Source of the DNA: a virus
Reading direction: 5' to 3' (one strand)
Length of the DNA stretch: 64,000 bases
Virus record (IMG/VR): IMGVR_UViG_3300044633_001393
Location: 1-64,000 of that record
The position numbers and the translations under genes were made by a program. Shown piece after piece: positions 28,222-37,368 of this stretch; positions within the stretch are counted from its first letter, which is position 1, and every line of letters starts with the position of its first letter. The notes beneath the pieces are model-generated. The model searched no databases. It saw only the letters and a list, made by a program, of their open reading frames with translations, and had not been told where the DNA came from.

Positions 28222-29239
28222 CATTTTAAGTGAGGTAATACAAGAAGGCGGCGCAGGTGGACATATGGCACATCCATTTGATTTTGTAAATACTGGCGCT
28301 AAATTGGTAGGTGTATTTGCGAAAGCAGTAAAGTCTCTGAAGCAAGGCGCCGGTAGTGTAAAGATTGACGGTGTTAATGCAAGTATCCGTATGATAAACA
28401 GCCAATTTGTAATGGATCGTGGATCAGCAAAACCACTTGATATTAAGGGCATGAGACCCGAAGATTTGCCAAATAGATTTGAACCAGGTCATGGATTTAT
28501 TAATATTGGAACTAAAGTAATCAATATTTTCGATGAAGCGATTCCAAGTACCAAATCCGAATTAAAAAAGTTGGGCTTGTTGAACAATCCAAATATATTG
28601 TTTAATATTGAATATGTAGAAGGTACAACAAACGTAGTTGGTTATGGTGATATTGGAAACTTTTTAGCAATTCATGGCTTAAAAGAGATCAAACCAAAGA
28701 CATTTGGTAAGGATGGTAGTGTAAAATCCCGTGTTGCTGTTGAAATACCGTATGATAAAGCGGCAATGCAGTCCTACATCAATAAATTAAATAAGGTTGC
28801 AATGAAGTATGGATTCAAAGTACTAGGCAGCGTTGGTACATCATTTAAATCGGATCCAAATTTGGCCAAAGTATTGAGAGAACCAGTAACATTATATCCT
28901 ACAGAAGTTGCTGAAACCAAGTCATTAAAAGACTGGTTAAAAAATGTAAAAATCGATCTTCCACTTATCACCCGTGAACAATTTATTAATGCTTCAAACA
29001 GCAAAAATATTACGCAAGATTTTGCCGGTCAAGACGTTCAAAAGATTATAAATGATACCATTGTTTATTTAACCACTATCAAATTAGGAGATGAAGTATT
29101 AAAGAATGCTACTAGTGAGATTGGTGACTTAGATAAACATGAAGGAATCGTGGTTAGAGATCCAAATATTTATAACAATCCTTTCAAAATTACAGGAAGT
29201 TTTATTATAAAAGGTTTGGAAAGTAAGTTTAAGAAATAA
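28205..29239 (+). CDS. Nucleotidyltransferase (DNA/RNA ligase-like adenylation domain) with capsid-targeting-like N-terminus
   Basis: 344 aa. It starts M-I-R-L-N-N-I-L-S-E|V, then G-G-A-G-G-H-M-A-H-P-F-D. Covalent-nucleotidyltransferase motifs follow in order: motif I K53-I-D-G with R62, motif III-like F-N-I-E-Y near 138-142, motif IV E-G-I-V-V-R, and a final I-I-K-G-L-E-S-K-F resembling motif V. This is the adenylation core of ATP-dependent DNA ligases and Rnl2-type RNA ligases; no OB domain is seen after it. It would seal nicks in nucleic acid. The leader peptide suggests it may be packaged and act early after injection. The start overlaps the upstream gene by 17 bp. Confidence 0.6.
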   Translation: MIRLNNILSEVIQEGGAGGHMAHPFDFVNTGAKLVGVFAKAVKSLKQGAGSVKIDGVNASIRMINSQFVMDRGSAKPLDIKGMRPEDLPNRFEPGHGFINIGTKVINIFDEAIPSTKSELKKLGLLNNPNILFNIEYVEGTTNVVGYGDIGNFLAIHGLKEIKPKTFGKDGSVKSRVAVEIPYDKAAMQSYINKLNKVAMKYGFKVLGSVGTSFKSDPNLAKVLREPVTLYPTEVAETKSLKDWLKNVKIDLPLITREQFINASNSKNITQDFAGQDVQKIINDTIVYLTTIKLGDEVLKNATSEIGDLDKHEGIVVRDPNIYNNPFKITGSFIIKGLESKFKK

Positions 29240-29257
29240 AATAAATACATATTTGTT

Positions 29258-29905
29258 ATGAAAAGAGCATTAGGTAAAAGCAATCTTGATATTGTTAAAG
29301 ATTATGTTGATGGCGTTCGTCCATTCGTCCAAGTAGGATATGATTCTAATTTGGAAAATTCAACCCGTAAAGAAGGTGAAGAGTGGGAGGATGGTCAAGG
29401 ACGTAAATGGGTTTGGAAAAATGGTAGTAAACGTAGAGTTCAAAAACGCGCTACGATTATCAATGAACAACGTTGTAAATGTTGTAAGATGGATGTTCGT
29501 TGGGGCAATTATTTAGATGATCGTGTTTGGCCCAAAACAGGATATTGCTACGATTGTTTTATTGATTTCCAAACAAATCTTAAATTAATCGGAATGTTCG
29601 ACGTATATAACGAACTTCAGGATTTAAAAAATGAACGTAGTATTTTGGAAGATTATAAGAAAAAGTTTGAAGAAAGTAAAAAGTTCTGCGAAGAAAATCA
29701 AGGAAAACCAGTTGAATTCTTAGAAGAAGATGGTTCATTTGAAAGATGGGAAGGCATTCAAGATTATAATAAAATACTAGAGGATCTAAATAAAGATTTA
29801 GAACTACTCTATAAACGTTTAGAAGAACTAAACGCTAAGATAAAAGATTACGAAGAAAAGTATGAGTCAGCCAAATCTAAGAGAAATAATAAAGCAAGAG
29901 TATAA
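29258..29905 (+). CDS. Zinc-binding coiled-coil protein before the large terminase (possible small terminase)
   Basis: 215 aa. The N-terminal part has the segment L-E-N-S-T-R-K-E-G-E-E-W-E-D. A treble-clef-like C-x-C-C at ~73-76 and a C-Y-D-C pair at ~98-101 follow, so a structural zinc site is likely. The C-terminal ~100 residues are a long charged coiled coil. The 3' end overlaps the large terminase gene by 44 bp. The position directly before gp17 and the coiled coil are compatible with a small terminase subunit (gp16), but no sequence identity to gp16 is evident, so this is a positional guess. Confidence 0.45.
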   Translation: MKRALGKSNLDIVKDYVDGVRPFVQVGYDSNLENSTRKEGEEWEDGQGRKWVWKNGSKRRVQKRATIINEQRCKCCKMDVRWGNYLDDRVWPKTGYCYDCFIDFQTNLKLIGMFDVYNELQDLKNERSILEDYKKKFEESKKFCEENQGKPVEFLEEDGSFERWEGIQDYNKILEDLNKDLELLYKRLEELNAKIKDYEEKYESAKSKRNNKARV

Positions 29906-31451
29906 GAAGTGTATTGAGGATCCAATATACTTTATGAAAAAGTATGTTAAGATCCAACATCCTATTCGTGGTACTTGTAACTTTGAATTGTTTCCTTTTC
30001 AAGAGACAACTCTATCAGACTTCGTAGATAATAGTCTTAATATTGTATTAAAAAGTCGTCAGATGGGTATTAGTACTCTTACAGCAGCTTATAGTTTGTG
30101 GTTAATGACATTCCATAACGATAAGAATATTCTTTGTATTAGTATTACTCAAGAAACCGCAAAAGAAATCGTTACCAAAGTTAGATTTGCTAATGATAAC
30201 TTGCCGTCTTGGTTAAAAGTTCCCTGTGTAGAAGACAATCGTCTTTCATTACGTCTAAAAAATGGATCGCAAATCAAAGCAGTATCATCTGCTGGTACCG
30301 CTGGTCGATCATCCGCACTATCTTTACTAATCATTGACGAAGCTGCATTTATTGACGGTATTGAAGAAATTTGGTTGTCATCACAATATACACTGTCTAC
30401 TGGTGGTAGAGCTATTATATTAAGTACGCCAAATGGTGTTGGTAATTTCTTTCATAAAACGTGGGTAGAAGCTGAAGAAGGTAAGAACAACTTTAAAACA
30501 ATACGATTACCATGGCATCTACATCCAGAAAGAGATCAAGCTTGGAGAGATAAACAAACAGAATTGTCAGGTGTAAAAGGTGCAGCGCAAGAATGTGATT
30601 GTGATTTTAGTACATCTGGTAATCAAGTTGTGAGTATTGATATTTTAGAGTTTTATAAACAAACTTATATTAAAGATCCAATTGAAAAACGTGGTAATAA
30701 TCAAGATTTTTGGATATGGGATTATCCAAATTATAGTAAAAATTACATATTAACGGCCGACTGTGCGAGAGGAGATGGAGCAGATTATAGCGCATTTCAT
30801 ATCTTTGACATAGAAACATTGGAACAAGTTGCGGAATATAAAGGACAATTAACTACCAAGGATTATGGAAACTTGTTGGTAAGTGTTGCAACTGAATATA
30901 ATAATGCGTTATTAGTCGTGGAAAACAATAACGTGGGTTGGGCTACACTTCAACAAATTATAGATAGAGATTATCAAAATACATTTTATAGTGCAGCTGA
31001 TTTAACTGTTATAGATGTGGAAAAAACATATACTAATAAATTAAATTCGGCGGACAAAAAATTAGTGGCCGGATTTACAACCACTAGTAAAAATAGACCA
31101 TTAATCATTAGTAAACTAGAAAACTTTTTTAGAGAAAAAGGTGTTATAATCAAGTCTAAAAGACTTTATGAGGAATTGAATGTGTTTATATGGAATGGAG
31201 CTAAAGCTGAGGCTATGAAGGGATATAATGATGATTTAGTTATGTCACTAGGCATTGGATTGTGGATTCGTGAAACAGCTTTAAAACTTAGAAACGAACA
31301 AATAGCTTATAATAAAGCAATGGTTTCTAAAATATCAAAAGTAACAAGTCAAATAACAGTGCCAAAACAAGTAAGCACTGTACCTGATCATCAAAAGACG
31401 ATGGAATTTACTGTAAATGACAAAAAAGAAAGTTTAACTTGGTTGTTGTAA
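29862..31451 (+). CDS. Terminase large subunit, gp17-like
   Basis: 529 aa (T4 gp17 is 610). The packaging ATPase has an adenine-binding region F-P-F-Q-E, a deviant Walker A S-R-Q-M-G-I-S-T at 65-72 with its basic residues at the front instead of the usual G-K-T, and Walker B L-L-I-I-D159-E160. The coupling motif S-T-P-N-G follows. The RNase H-like headful nuclease starts with D300 in T-A-D-C-A-R-G-D-G. It cuts concatemers and pumps DNA through the portal encoded 21 bp downstream. Its start overlaps the zinc/coiled-coil gene. Confidence 0.93.
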   Translation: MSQPNLREIIKQEYKKCIEDPIYFMKKYVKIQHPIRGTCNFELFPFQETTLSDFVDNSLNIVLKSRQMGISTLTAAYSLWLMTFHNDKNILCISITQETAKEIVTKVRFANDNLPSWLKVPCVEDNRLSLRLKNGSQIKAVSSAGTAGRSSALSLLIIDEAAFIDGIEEIWLSSQYTLSTGGRAIILSTPNGVGNFFHKTWVEAEEGKNNFKTIRLPWHLHPERDQAWRDKQTELSGVKGAAQECDCDFSTSGNQVVSIDILEFYKQTYIKDPIEKRGNNQDFWIWDYPNYSKNYILTADCARGDGADYSAFHIFDIETLEQVAEYKGQLTTKDYGNLLVSVATEYNNALLVVENNNVGWATLQQIIDRDYQNTFYSAADLTVIDVEKTYTNKLNSADKKLVAGFTTTSKNRPLIISKLENFFREKGVIIKSKRLYEELNVFIWNGAKAEAMKGYNDDLVMSLGIGLWIRETALKLRNEQIAYNKAMVSKISKVTSQITVPKQVSTVPDHQKTMEFTVNDKKESLTWLL

Positions 31452-31472
31452 ATACTTATATACTAGAATAAT

Positions 31473-33374
31473 ATGGCAGATAAATCTTTTCAAGAATTAC
31501 GCAATCGTTCATTATTTGCACGTTTGAAACGTTTGTTTTCAAATGATGTAATTGTTCGTAATATCGGTGGTAAAAAATTAAAAGTAATTGATACTGACGA
31601 AATTCAGTATGCTACAGATCGTAATAGTTTAAGAGATCGTTTTAATAGATTACGCACCACTTCATATAATCAATACACAAGAGATTTCAATTTATCATAT
31701 CAAAGTAGTCGTGTAGAACTATTTCGTGATTATGATACAATGGATATGGATCCAATTCTAGCATCTGCATTGGATATCTATGCAGATGAATGTACAACTA
31801 GAAATGAAATGGGTGAAGTAATTCATATCAAATCATCCAACGATGAAATCAAGCAAATTCTACACAATTTGTTTTATGACATTTTAAACATCGAATTCAA
31901 TCTTTGGAGTTGGACTCGTTGTATGGTCAAATACGGAGATTTTTATTTACGTTTACATATTAGCCCTGAATATGGTGTTTATTTGGTAGAACCATTGAGC
32001 ACTTATTATGTAACCCGTGTAGAAAACGCACATTTATCAAATAAGAATTTTGTTAAGTTCCAAGTCAACCTTCCATATGGTAATAAACTAGAAGATCTGG
32101 AAAATTATCAAATTGCACATTTTCGTTTGTTGAGTGATAGTAACTTTTTGCCATACGGAAAAAGTTCTTTAGAAGGTGCTCGTCGCGTATGGAAACAATT
32201 GAGTTTGATGGAAGACGCAATGTTAATTCATCGTATTATGCGTGCTCCTGAAAAACGTATTTTCAAGGTTGACATCGGTAATATTCCTCCAAATGAAGTT
32301 GATAACCATATGCAACGCATTATGGATCAAATGAAAAAAGTACCATATTTGGATCAACAAACAGGCGACTACAATTTAAGATTCAATTTGCAGAACATGG
32401 TAGAAGACTTTTTCTTGCCAGTTCGTGGTAGTGATAGTGGTACAAGTATCGAAAACTTGTCTGGTCTAGAATGGACAGGTACTGATGATATTGAATATCT
32501 GCGTAACAAAATGATGGCAGCGCTTAAGATTCCCAAAGCATTTTTAGGTTATGATGAAAGTCTAAGCGGTAAAGCTACATTGGCAGCTGAAGATATACGT
32601 TTTGCTAGAACTGTTCAACGTATTCAACGTATTATTGTAAGTGAGTTAAATAAGATTGCGGTTATTCATTTATATTCACAAGGATATAGAGATGAATCGT
32701 TGGTCGATTTTACATTGGAATTGACCAATCCATCTACTATCTTTGAAAAAGAAAAGATCGACGTATATAAAAGCAAAGTCGAACTCTCCAAAGATATGCA
32801 AGAACAAAAAGTATTTTCTAAGAAGTGGATCTATGAAAATATTTTTGGTTTATCAGATCAAGATATGATTGAGTTGCAAAAACAACTTATCGATGATGCT
32901 AAAGGTACATATAGATTTAAACAAATCGAAGAAGAAGGCAATGATCCAGCATTATCATTCTTAAACAAGGACGATAAAGAAGGAGCCGGTGGATCCGGTG
33001 GTGGGCCAGGTGGTGAACCAGGCGGCGCCGAGCCAGCTGGCGGTGAGCCAGGCGGAGAACCGCCAGGTGGAGGCGAACCAAAAGGTGGTGAAACTGGTGG
33101 GGAAAAATCAACACCCCCAAAATTAGCAGAACGTGATCAAACTGGTAGAAAAGATGCACGTGATTATCGATTTGGCGAAGATCCATTGGGTACATTAGAA
33201 AACAATAGACGTAGTGATTTGTCTGTGACGCACAAGTATAAAAACAAGTCTCCGCTATCACTAGAATCTATTAAAGGATTGACCGATGTACTAAAAACTT
33301 TAGACCAAGAAAAAGAAATATTACGAGAGGGAAGTAAAAAATCTTTTATGGATGAACAAAATATAAAAGAATAG
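31473..33374 (+). CDS. Portal vertex protein, gp20-like
   Basis: 633 aa (T4 gp20 is 524). The order matches the T4-type portal: D-P-I-L-A-S-A-L-D-I-Y-A-D-E near 92-105, G-K-S-S-L-E-G-A-R-R-V-W-K-Q, E-K-R-I-F-K-V-D-I-G-N, and P-K-A-F-L-G-Y-D-E with G-K-A-T-L-A. It forms the dodecameric gate for DNA and the nucleus for prohead assembly. The C-terminus carries an unusual low-complexity Gly/Pro/Glu segment (about residues 508-550), probably disordered. It lies between terminase and prohead genes, as in T4. Confidence 0.92.
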   Translation: MADKSFQELRNRSLFARLKRLFSNDVIVRNIGGKKLKVIDTDEIQYATDRNSLRDRFNRLRTTSYNQYTRDFNLSYQSSRVELFRDYDTMDMDPILASALDIYADECTTRNEMGEVIHIKSSNDEIKQILHNLFYDILNIEFNLWSWTRCMVKYGDFYLRLHISPEYGVYLVEPLSTYYVTRVENAHLSNKNFVKFQVNLPYGNKLEDLENYQIAHFRLLSDSNFLPYGKSSLEGARRVWKQLSLMEDAMLIHRIMRAPEKRIFKVDIGNIPPNEVDNHMQRIMDQMKKVPYLDQQTGDYNLRFNLQNMVEDFFLPVRGSDSGTSIENLSGLEWTGTDDIEYLRNKMMAALKIPKAFLGYDESLSGKATLAAEDIRFARTVQRIQRIIVSELNKIAVIHLYSQGYRDESLVDFTLELTNPSTIFEKEKIDVYKSKVELSKDMQEQKVFSKKWIYENIFGLSDQDMIELQKQLIDDAKGTYRFKQIEEEGNDPALSFLNKDDKEGAGGSGGGPGGEPGGAEPAGGEPGGEPPGGGEPKGGETGGEKSTPPKLAERDQTGRKDARDYRFGEDPLGTLENNRRSDLSVTHKYKNKSPLSLESIKGLTDVLKTLDQEKEILREGSKKSFMDEQNIKE

Positions 33375-33410
33375 TATAATTCCTACATATTTAACCACAT
33401 TGATTATATT

Positions 33411-33418
33411 TATAAATA
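33411..33418 (+). promoter_or_regulatory. T4-type late promoter core TATAAATA
   Basis: An exact TATAAATA, the T4 late -10, in the sense orientation 12 nt before the ATG at 33431, in the first sizeable gap after the portal gene. It overlaps a TATTTATA starting at 33407. It could drive the head-assembly genes from 33431 on. Confidence 0.4.
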
Positions 33419-33430
33419 ATAATAAATAAT

Positions 33431-34309
33431 ATGCACAAGAAAGCAAAACATTCGAAATTCAAGAATGCTGGAATATTGTTTGAACTACTCACTAGACAAA
33501 TAACAGCCGACATTCTAGCGGGGAGAGATGAATCATTTACCAAAAATCTGATGTTCAAGTATTTTCACGAAAGCAAAGAACTAGGAAAAGAAGTGCAACT
33601 TTACAATTTCATCCTACAACAAAAAAGCAAAGATGCTTCTTCCGCTGAACGTCTTTTGAATGTTGTTTTGCAAACACGTTCCAAACTAGATGAACGCGAA
33701 TTGAACAAGCAAAAGTACAACATAATTAAAGAAATAAAAGAGAAGTATAATATAGACGAATTTTTGAAAAATAAAATTCCAAATTATAAGTTATACGCCT
33801 CTATATACAAATTATTTGAAGATCAAGATAAAAGTGAAGTCAAGTTTGATGTATCTGAATTGTTAGAATCAAGAGAATATATTGTTGAGAGCTTAACAAA
33901 AGAAAAGAAGTCAGAACAAGAAATGATGGATGTTTATGGAAATCAAAGTGCTGAAGTTAGATTGTTGGCCTATAAATTCTTGATTGAAAACTTCAATACC
34001 AAATACAACAATCTTTTGCCAGATCAAAAGAAACTTCTAAAAGAATATATTACTAATGTTTCCAACTCCAGTAAATTTACAAAATACGTCAACGAAGAGT
34101 ACAAGAGAATAAGTGGAGTATTAAAAGATCAAGTGAAGAATGTTACCTCTGAAGTGGTTAAAATTAAAATAAATGAAGTTATTAGTCAGTTTTCAACAAA
34201 ATCTTGTGTTGGCGTAATTAAAGAAAATCAATTGACTTCATTGTTAAATGTATACGAATTGATAGAAGAAATTAAAAAGATTGATGTCAAAAATGAAGCA
34301 AAATCTTAA
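33431..34309 (+). CDS. Conserved head-region protein, function unknown
   Basis: 292 aa, almost wholly alpha-helical and charged. The opening N-A-G-I-L-F-E-L-L-T-R-Q-I-T-A-D-I-L-A-G is a conserved start that I associate with an uncharacterised protein next to the portal in marine T4-like phages. There are no catalytic or zinc motifs. Location between portal and prohead protease suggests a prohead or scaffold-associated role. The 3' end overlaps the next gene by about 25 bp. Confidence 0.5.
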   Translation: MHKKAKHSKFKNAGILFELLTRQITADILAGRDESFTKNLMFKYFHESKELGKEVQLYNFILQQKSKDASSAERLLNVVLQTRSKLDERELNKQKYNIIKEIKEKYNIDEFLKNKIPNYKLYASIYKLFEDQDKSEVKFDVSELLESREYIVESLTKEKKSEQEMMDVYGNQSAEVRLLAYKFLIENFNTKYNNLLPDQKKLLKEYITNVSNSSKFTKYVNEEYKRISGVLKDQVKNVTSEVVKIKINEVISQFSTKSCVGVIKENQLTSLLNVYELIEEIKKIDVKNEAKS

Positions 34310-35285
34310 ACAAAAGATTAAAAAGATTTTAACCAACCTAAAGGTTAAAAATGAAGCTAGTACAACAGGTACCGCACCTGTTGCTTCTGGTCCAGTTGCT
34401 GTTGGTGGTGACGCTGCAAGAACTCCATTTGCTTTTTCCAAAAGAGGAGCAAGACCAGATACATACACACAATTGGGATATAAATTAGCTAAGCCAATTA
34501 AAAGAAGTCCTAATTATAAGTTGGAAAATCAAATGTATAGTGAACCAGCATATAGTACTCCTGCTCAATCAATTGAATTGGGAGATACATATACAGATAA
34601 AAATGGATTGGTTCAACATAATGATCCAAATTTAGATCCAAATTTGATTGGTTATAAACAAGGAAGTTTACCATTTACTGAAGGTTTTAATGGTTTAAAA
34701 TATGAACAAGAAGGTCAGAAAGCTTCTGTTCCACAACCGTCACCTGCTCAACCTCCAACTCAACAACCAAAGCAAGCCGAACCTTCACCATCTGTAGATT
34801 TAAAAACATATGATGTATTGCCTGATTTTACAGCATTTGATACCAAGTTAAAAGGTTCAACCGAGGCATTAAAGAACAATCTACAAAAAACAATCCAAGA
34901 CAAAATTTTAGGTAAGAAAATCGTAGTTAGAGCCAGTAAAGGATATAAACAACCTGAGACAGATTATACTATAAATGTAACTGGTGTTGCTATTGATTAT
35001 TACTACGACAGATACGTTATTATAATAATTGGTCGTGAAGAAAATAAACAAAAAGTAGCTAAATTTTTCATCAAGCCAGGATTTAAACTTAAAATTTTAG
35101 GTAATGCTGATAATTTGAAACCAAAAGATCAATATCAAGTTGCTAAATCAAAAGCATTGGTTGACCCTCAAAGTCAACAAAATGTTGTTCCACAAAACAC
35201 AATAACCGCAGATAAGCAAGACGCAACTGTTGCAAATCAACCAGATCAATCAAAACAACCAGGAACAACACAACCTAAAGCTTAA
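34284..35285 (+). CDS. Pro/Gln-rich head-region protein, function unknown
   Basis: 333 aa from ATG 34284; ATG 34293 is equally possible, and a TTG at 34281 is less likely. The first ~25 residues are very basic (K-Q-N-L-K-Q-K-I-K-K-I-L). The middle (~145-170) is a Pro/Gln linker. Residues ~175-275 form a compact domain with V-T-G-V-A-I-D-Y-Y-Y-D-R-Y-V-I-I-I-I-G-R. The C-terminus is Gln/Pro-rich and disordered. It sits just before the prohead protease, so it may be a core or packaged protein. No family recognised. Confidence 0.45.
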   Translation: MSKMKQNLKQKIKKILTNLKVKNEASTTGTAPVASGPVAVGGDAARTPFAFSKRGARPDTYTQLGYKLAKPIKRSPNYKLENQMYSEPAYSTPAQSIELGDTYTDKNGLVQHNDPNLDPNLIGYKQGSLPFTEGFNGLKYEQEGQKASVPQPSPAQPPTQQPKQAEPSPSVDLKTYDVLPDFTAFDTKLKGSTEALKNNLQKTIQDKILGKKIVVRASKGYKQPETDYTINVTGVAIDYYYDRYVIIIIGREENKQKVAKFFIKPGFKLKILGNADNLKPKDQYQVAKSKALVDPQSQQNVVPQNTITADKQDATVANQPDQSKQPGTTQPKA

Positions 35286-35292
35286 CACATAT

Positions 35293-35895
35293 ATGAAACA
35301 AGTATTGATAGACATATTACCATTTGAATTTAAAAAGACATCTTTAAATGAATCTCTTAAAGATGGAAAACTATACGTAACCGGCGTATTACAACGTGCG
35401 GATGCAAAGAATCAAAATGGAAGAGTGTACCCAGAAGATGTACTAAAGCGTGAAGCTGAAAAGTATATGCAAAACTTCGTAAAACAACGTCGTGCTATGG
35501 GTGAGTTGGATCATCCAGAAAGCAGCGTGGTTAACTTAAAGAACGTTAGTCACAACATTGTTGATATGGGTTGGGAAGACAAAGATTTGGTTGGAACAGT
35601 TGAAATACTGCCCACACCAAGTGGTAATATTCTTAGAGATTTATTGCAATCTGGAATTTTATTAGGTATTAGCAGCAGAGGATTAGGCAGTGTTAAAAAA
35701 GATATGAGAGAAGGTGCCGACATTGTACAAGACGATTTTGATTTGATCGCATTTGACTTTGTAAGCAATCCTAGTACACAAGGTGCCTTTATGTATCCTC
35801 AAGGCAAAATCAATGAAAGTGTAGAACAAAGAACAATTGTCAACCCATACGGTAATGTAGAAAGAATTATTCACAACATTCTATCAGAATTATAA
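35293..35895 (+). CDS. Prohead core protease, gp21-like
   Basis: 200 aa from ATG 35293 (T4 gp21 is 212); a longer upstream frame beginning inside the previous gene is rejected. Catalytic His is H74 in M-G-E-L-D-H-P-E-S, and the Ser is S127 or S128 in G-I-S-S-R-G. The N-R-V-Y-P/E-D stretch near 42-50 is typical of this herpes/HK97-like protease fold. It should cleave scaffold, capsid and internal proteins after L/I-x-E. A matching site exists in the major capsid protein here (L-L-D-E61|A) and in the leader peptides of several other genes. The C-terminus, I-L-S-E-L, holds a possible self-cleavage site. Confidence 0.88.
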   Translation: MKQVLIDILPFEFKKTSLNESLKDGKLYVTGVLQRADAKNQNGRVYPEDVLKREAEKYMQNFVKQRRAMGELDHPESSVVNLKNVSHNIVDMGWEDKDLVGTVEILPTPSGNILRDLLQSGILLGISSRGLGSVKKDMREGADIVQDDFDLIAFDFVSNPSTQGAFMYPQGKINESVEQRTIVNPYGNVERIIHNILSEL

Positions 35896-35903
35896 TATTT
35901 ATA
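35896..35903 (+). promoter_or_regulatory. TATTTATA element 4 nt before a start codon
   Basis: An exact TATTTATA ends 4 nt before the ATG at 35908, the same spacing as before 48099, 51363 and the minus-strand start at 45805. Candidate promoter or translation signal. Confidence 0.35.
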
Positions 35904-35907
35904 AAGT

Positions 35908-36339
35908 ATGAAATTAAAACATTTACTAGAAAATTCCACTGAAGTAGCTTATAGCCCACTTACCAAAGAAGAAAAGTCAAAAATGGTTGGTGCTATTAGA
36001 TCCTATAATGAATATCGCAAGGGATTAAAAGCCGATTGTGTATATGAAACTGCACAAAAAATTATGGAGGCTGTTAATCTAGCAGAACGCTACGCAATTA
36101 AAGAATGTGGCGACTGGATGCAAGCCAAAATGGTTGAACGTGATATGAAAGAAATCAAAAGAGACGCTGCCAAAATGTATGAAGAAGCCAACAAAATGAA
36201 AGAAATTGAAAAACAACTTGAAATGTTGTATGAACAAGTTGGTATGAGATTGGAACGTTATTTTGAAATTGCCGACCAAGTACACACTGATCCAAAACCA
36301 CAAGAAGGCACTATTAACTCATCGGTATCGAATCAATAA
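35908..36339 (+). CDS. Small helical head-region protein with targeting-like N-terminus
   Basis: 143 aa, alpha-helical and highly charged (Glu/Lys), with coiled-coil character in residues ~60-125. It begins M-K-L-K-H-L-L-E, a shorter form of the L-x-E leader found in neighbouring genes. Position between protease and scaffold genes, plus composition, fits a small prohead core protein like T4 gp67/gp68, but no identity is claimed. Its 3' end overlaps the convergent gene on the minus strand by 26 bp. Confidence 0.5.
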   Translation: MKLKHLLENSTEVAYSPLTKEEKSKMVGAIRSYNEYRKGLKADCVYETAQKIMEAVNLAERYAIKECGDWMQAKMVERDMKEIKRDAAKMYEEANKMKEIEKQLEMLYEQVGMRLERYFEIADQVHTDPKPQEGTINSSVSNQ

Positions 36340-36772
36340 ATTCCAACATTTTATCGAACGATTCAAAAACGTATCTTCTATTTGCTTCTATCACATAACC
36401 TTCGTCTGTTTTATAGACGAAGGTTTTTCTTTTCTCGTTGACCATATCTAAAGATGGAACTTCTATTTCAGAAAACATTCTGTATTCATCATCTATACGA
36501 AAATTCATTTCACCCAATATATCAATTTCCGTAAAATCCCATCCGTTTGGATTATCTATATCTTCTAACTTAAACATTTTTTCTTCTTCAAAATTATCAT
36601 TGTTTATAAAGTTAATTAATTTTGGAGACTTATAATTGTTGTAGCTATTATTCATAGAACGCACATCTGGGTTGGAATATGGAGTTTCGTCCCCAGTTCT
36701 TTTTATAAACTTATAATTGTCTTTTGTGGAATTCATATGTTTAGCTAGATTTGGATTGAAATTATAGGCCAT
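36314..36772 (-). CDS. Small protein, function unknown
   Basis: 152 aa on the minus strand, start at 36772 overlapping the 3' end of the next minus gene by 11 bp. N-terminus is M-A-Y-N-F-N-P-N-L-A-K-H-M-N. The middle is Asn-rich and the C-terminal half acidic. No motif recognised. The region coding F-V-Y-K-T-D-E-G-Y also forms a terminator hairpin for the opposite strand, so the sequence carries two functions. It interrupts an otherwise + strand head operon. Confidence 0.55.
   Translation of the reverse strand: MAYNFNPNLAKHMNSTKDNYKFIKRTGDETPYSNPDVRSMNNSYNNYKSPKLINFINNDNFEEEKMFKLEDIDNPNGWDFTEIDILGEMNFRIDDEYRMFSEIEVPSLDMVNEKRKTFVYKTDEGYVIEANRRYVFESFDKMLEFIDSIPMS
36397..36428 (+). terminator. 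Terminator for + transcripts, embedded in an antisense gene
   Basis: A perfect 11-bp stem (AACCTTCGTCT / AGACGAAGGTT) with a 7-nt loop, followed by TTTCTTTT on the + strand, 58 bp after the stop at 36339. It lies inside the coding sequence of the convergent minus gene 36314-36772. On the minus strand no U-tract follows, so it should stop only + strand transcription. Confidence 0.75.
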
Positions 36773-37355
36773 AAGAGTTAATTCTATCTATAAAGTCAGA
36801 TAGGGTTTTTGTTTGTTCAGAATCTTTATTCTTATCCAAAGCAGTACTTAACATACTGAATATTTCTTTGTCTGGTTTATCAGGATAAGATCTTTGAATA
36901 AAACAAGCATATACAATTAAATTTTCATTTTTTTGATCTATGAGCTTTTTAAACACATATTTCTTGGTACTACCATTACTAAATATTTCAGTTTCTATTT
37001 TTGTATTTTCTGGTGGGTTAGGAATAAAATTTGTTTTTCCAAATCCACTAAATCCCGCTTGTTTACTTTGAAAAGTTAACATTTCTTTTTTAGTAAACGC
37101 AATACCTTCATTTTCTTTTAGCACTTGGTTAAATGATTTGCCTTTAATGATATCAAAATCACTTAATGAATATTCTGCTTCATTAAGACTTTTCAATATT
37201 TCTTTCAATTTAACAAAGTGTTTTACACTACTTGGTTTGATGGTACGTGCCATCTTACGAACTTGTGGTGAAACTTCTTTTGATTTGATTCCACCTTTTT
37301 GTAGTGCTCTTACCAATCTAAATAGTCTGGCTTGTTTTTCGCTTTTTGCAGGCAT
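36762..37355 (-). CDS. Small protein with M-P-A-K-S N-terminal motif
   Basis: 197 aa on the minus strand. The first ~40 residues (M-P-A-K-S-E-K-Q-A-R-L-F-R-L-V-R-A-L-Q) look like the short basic N-terminal motif of DUF3008-type proteins found in phages. An internal S-L-N-E|A near residue 57 matches the L-x-E cleavage pattern, so the N-terminal part could be removed in the prohead. The rest is a mixed alpha/beta domain of unknown function. A TATTTATT element lies 5 nt upstream of the start on its own strand. Confidence 0.55.
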   Translation of the reverse strand: MPAKSEKQARLFRLVRALQKGGIKSKEVSPQVRKMARTIKPSSVKHFVKLKEILKSLNEAEYSLSDFDIIKGKSFNQVLKENEGIAFTKKEMLTFQSKQAGFSGFGKTNFIPNPPENTKIETEIFSNGSTKKYVFKKLIDQKNENLIVYACFIQRSYPDKPDKEIFSMLSTALDKNKDSEQTKTLSDFIDRINSYGL

Positions 37356-37360
37356 ATATC

Positions 37361-37368
37361 AATAAATA
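37361..37368 (-). promoter_or_regulatory. TATTTATT element before a minus-strand start
   Basis: Read on the minus strand, TATTTATT lies 5 nt before the start at 37355. This copy shows that the element follows gene orientation and is not simply AT-rich background on one strand. Confidence 0.3.

Noticed and set aside
29258-29905. Firm assignment as small terminase gp16
   Set aside because: Only position and a coiled coil support it; the zinc-binding Cys pairs are not a gp16 feature I know.
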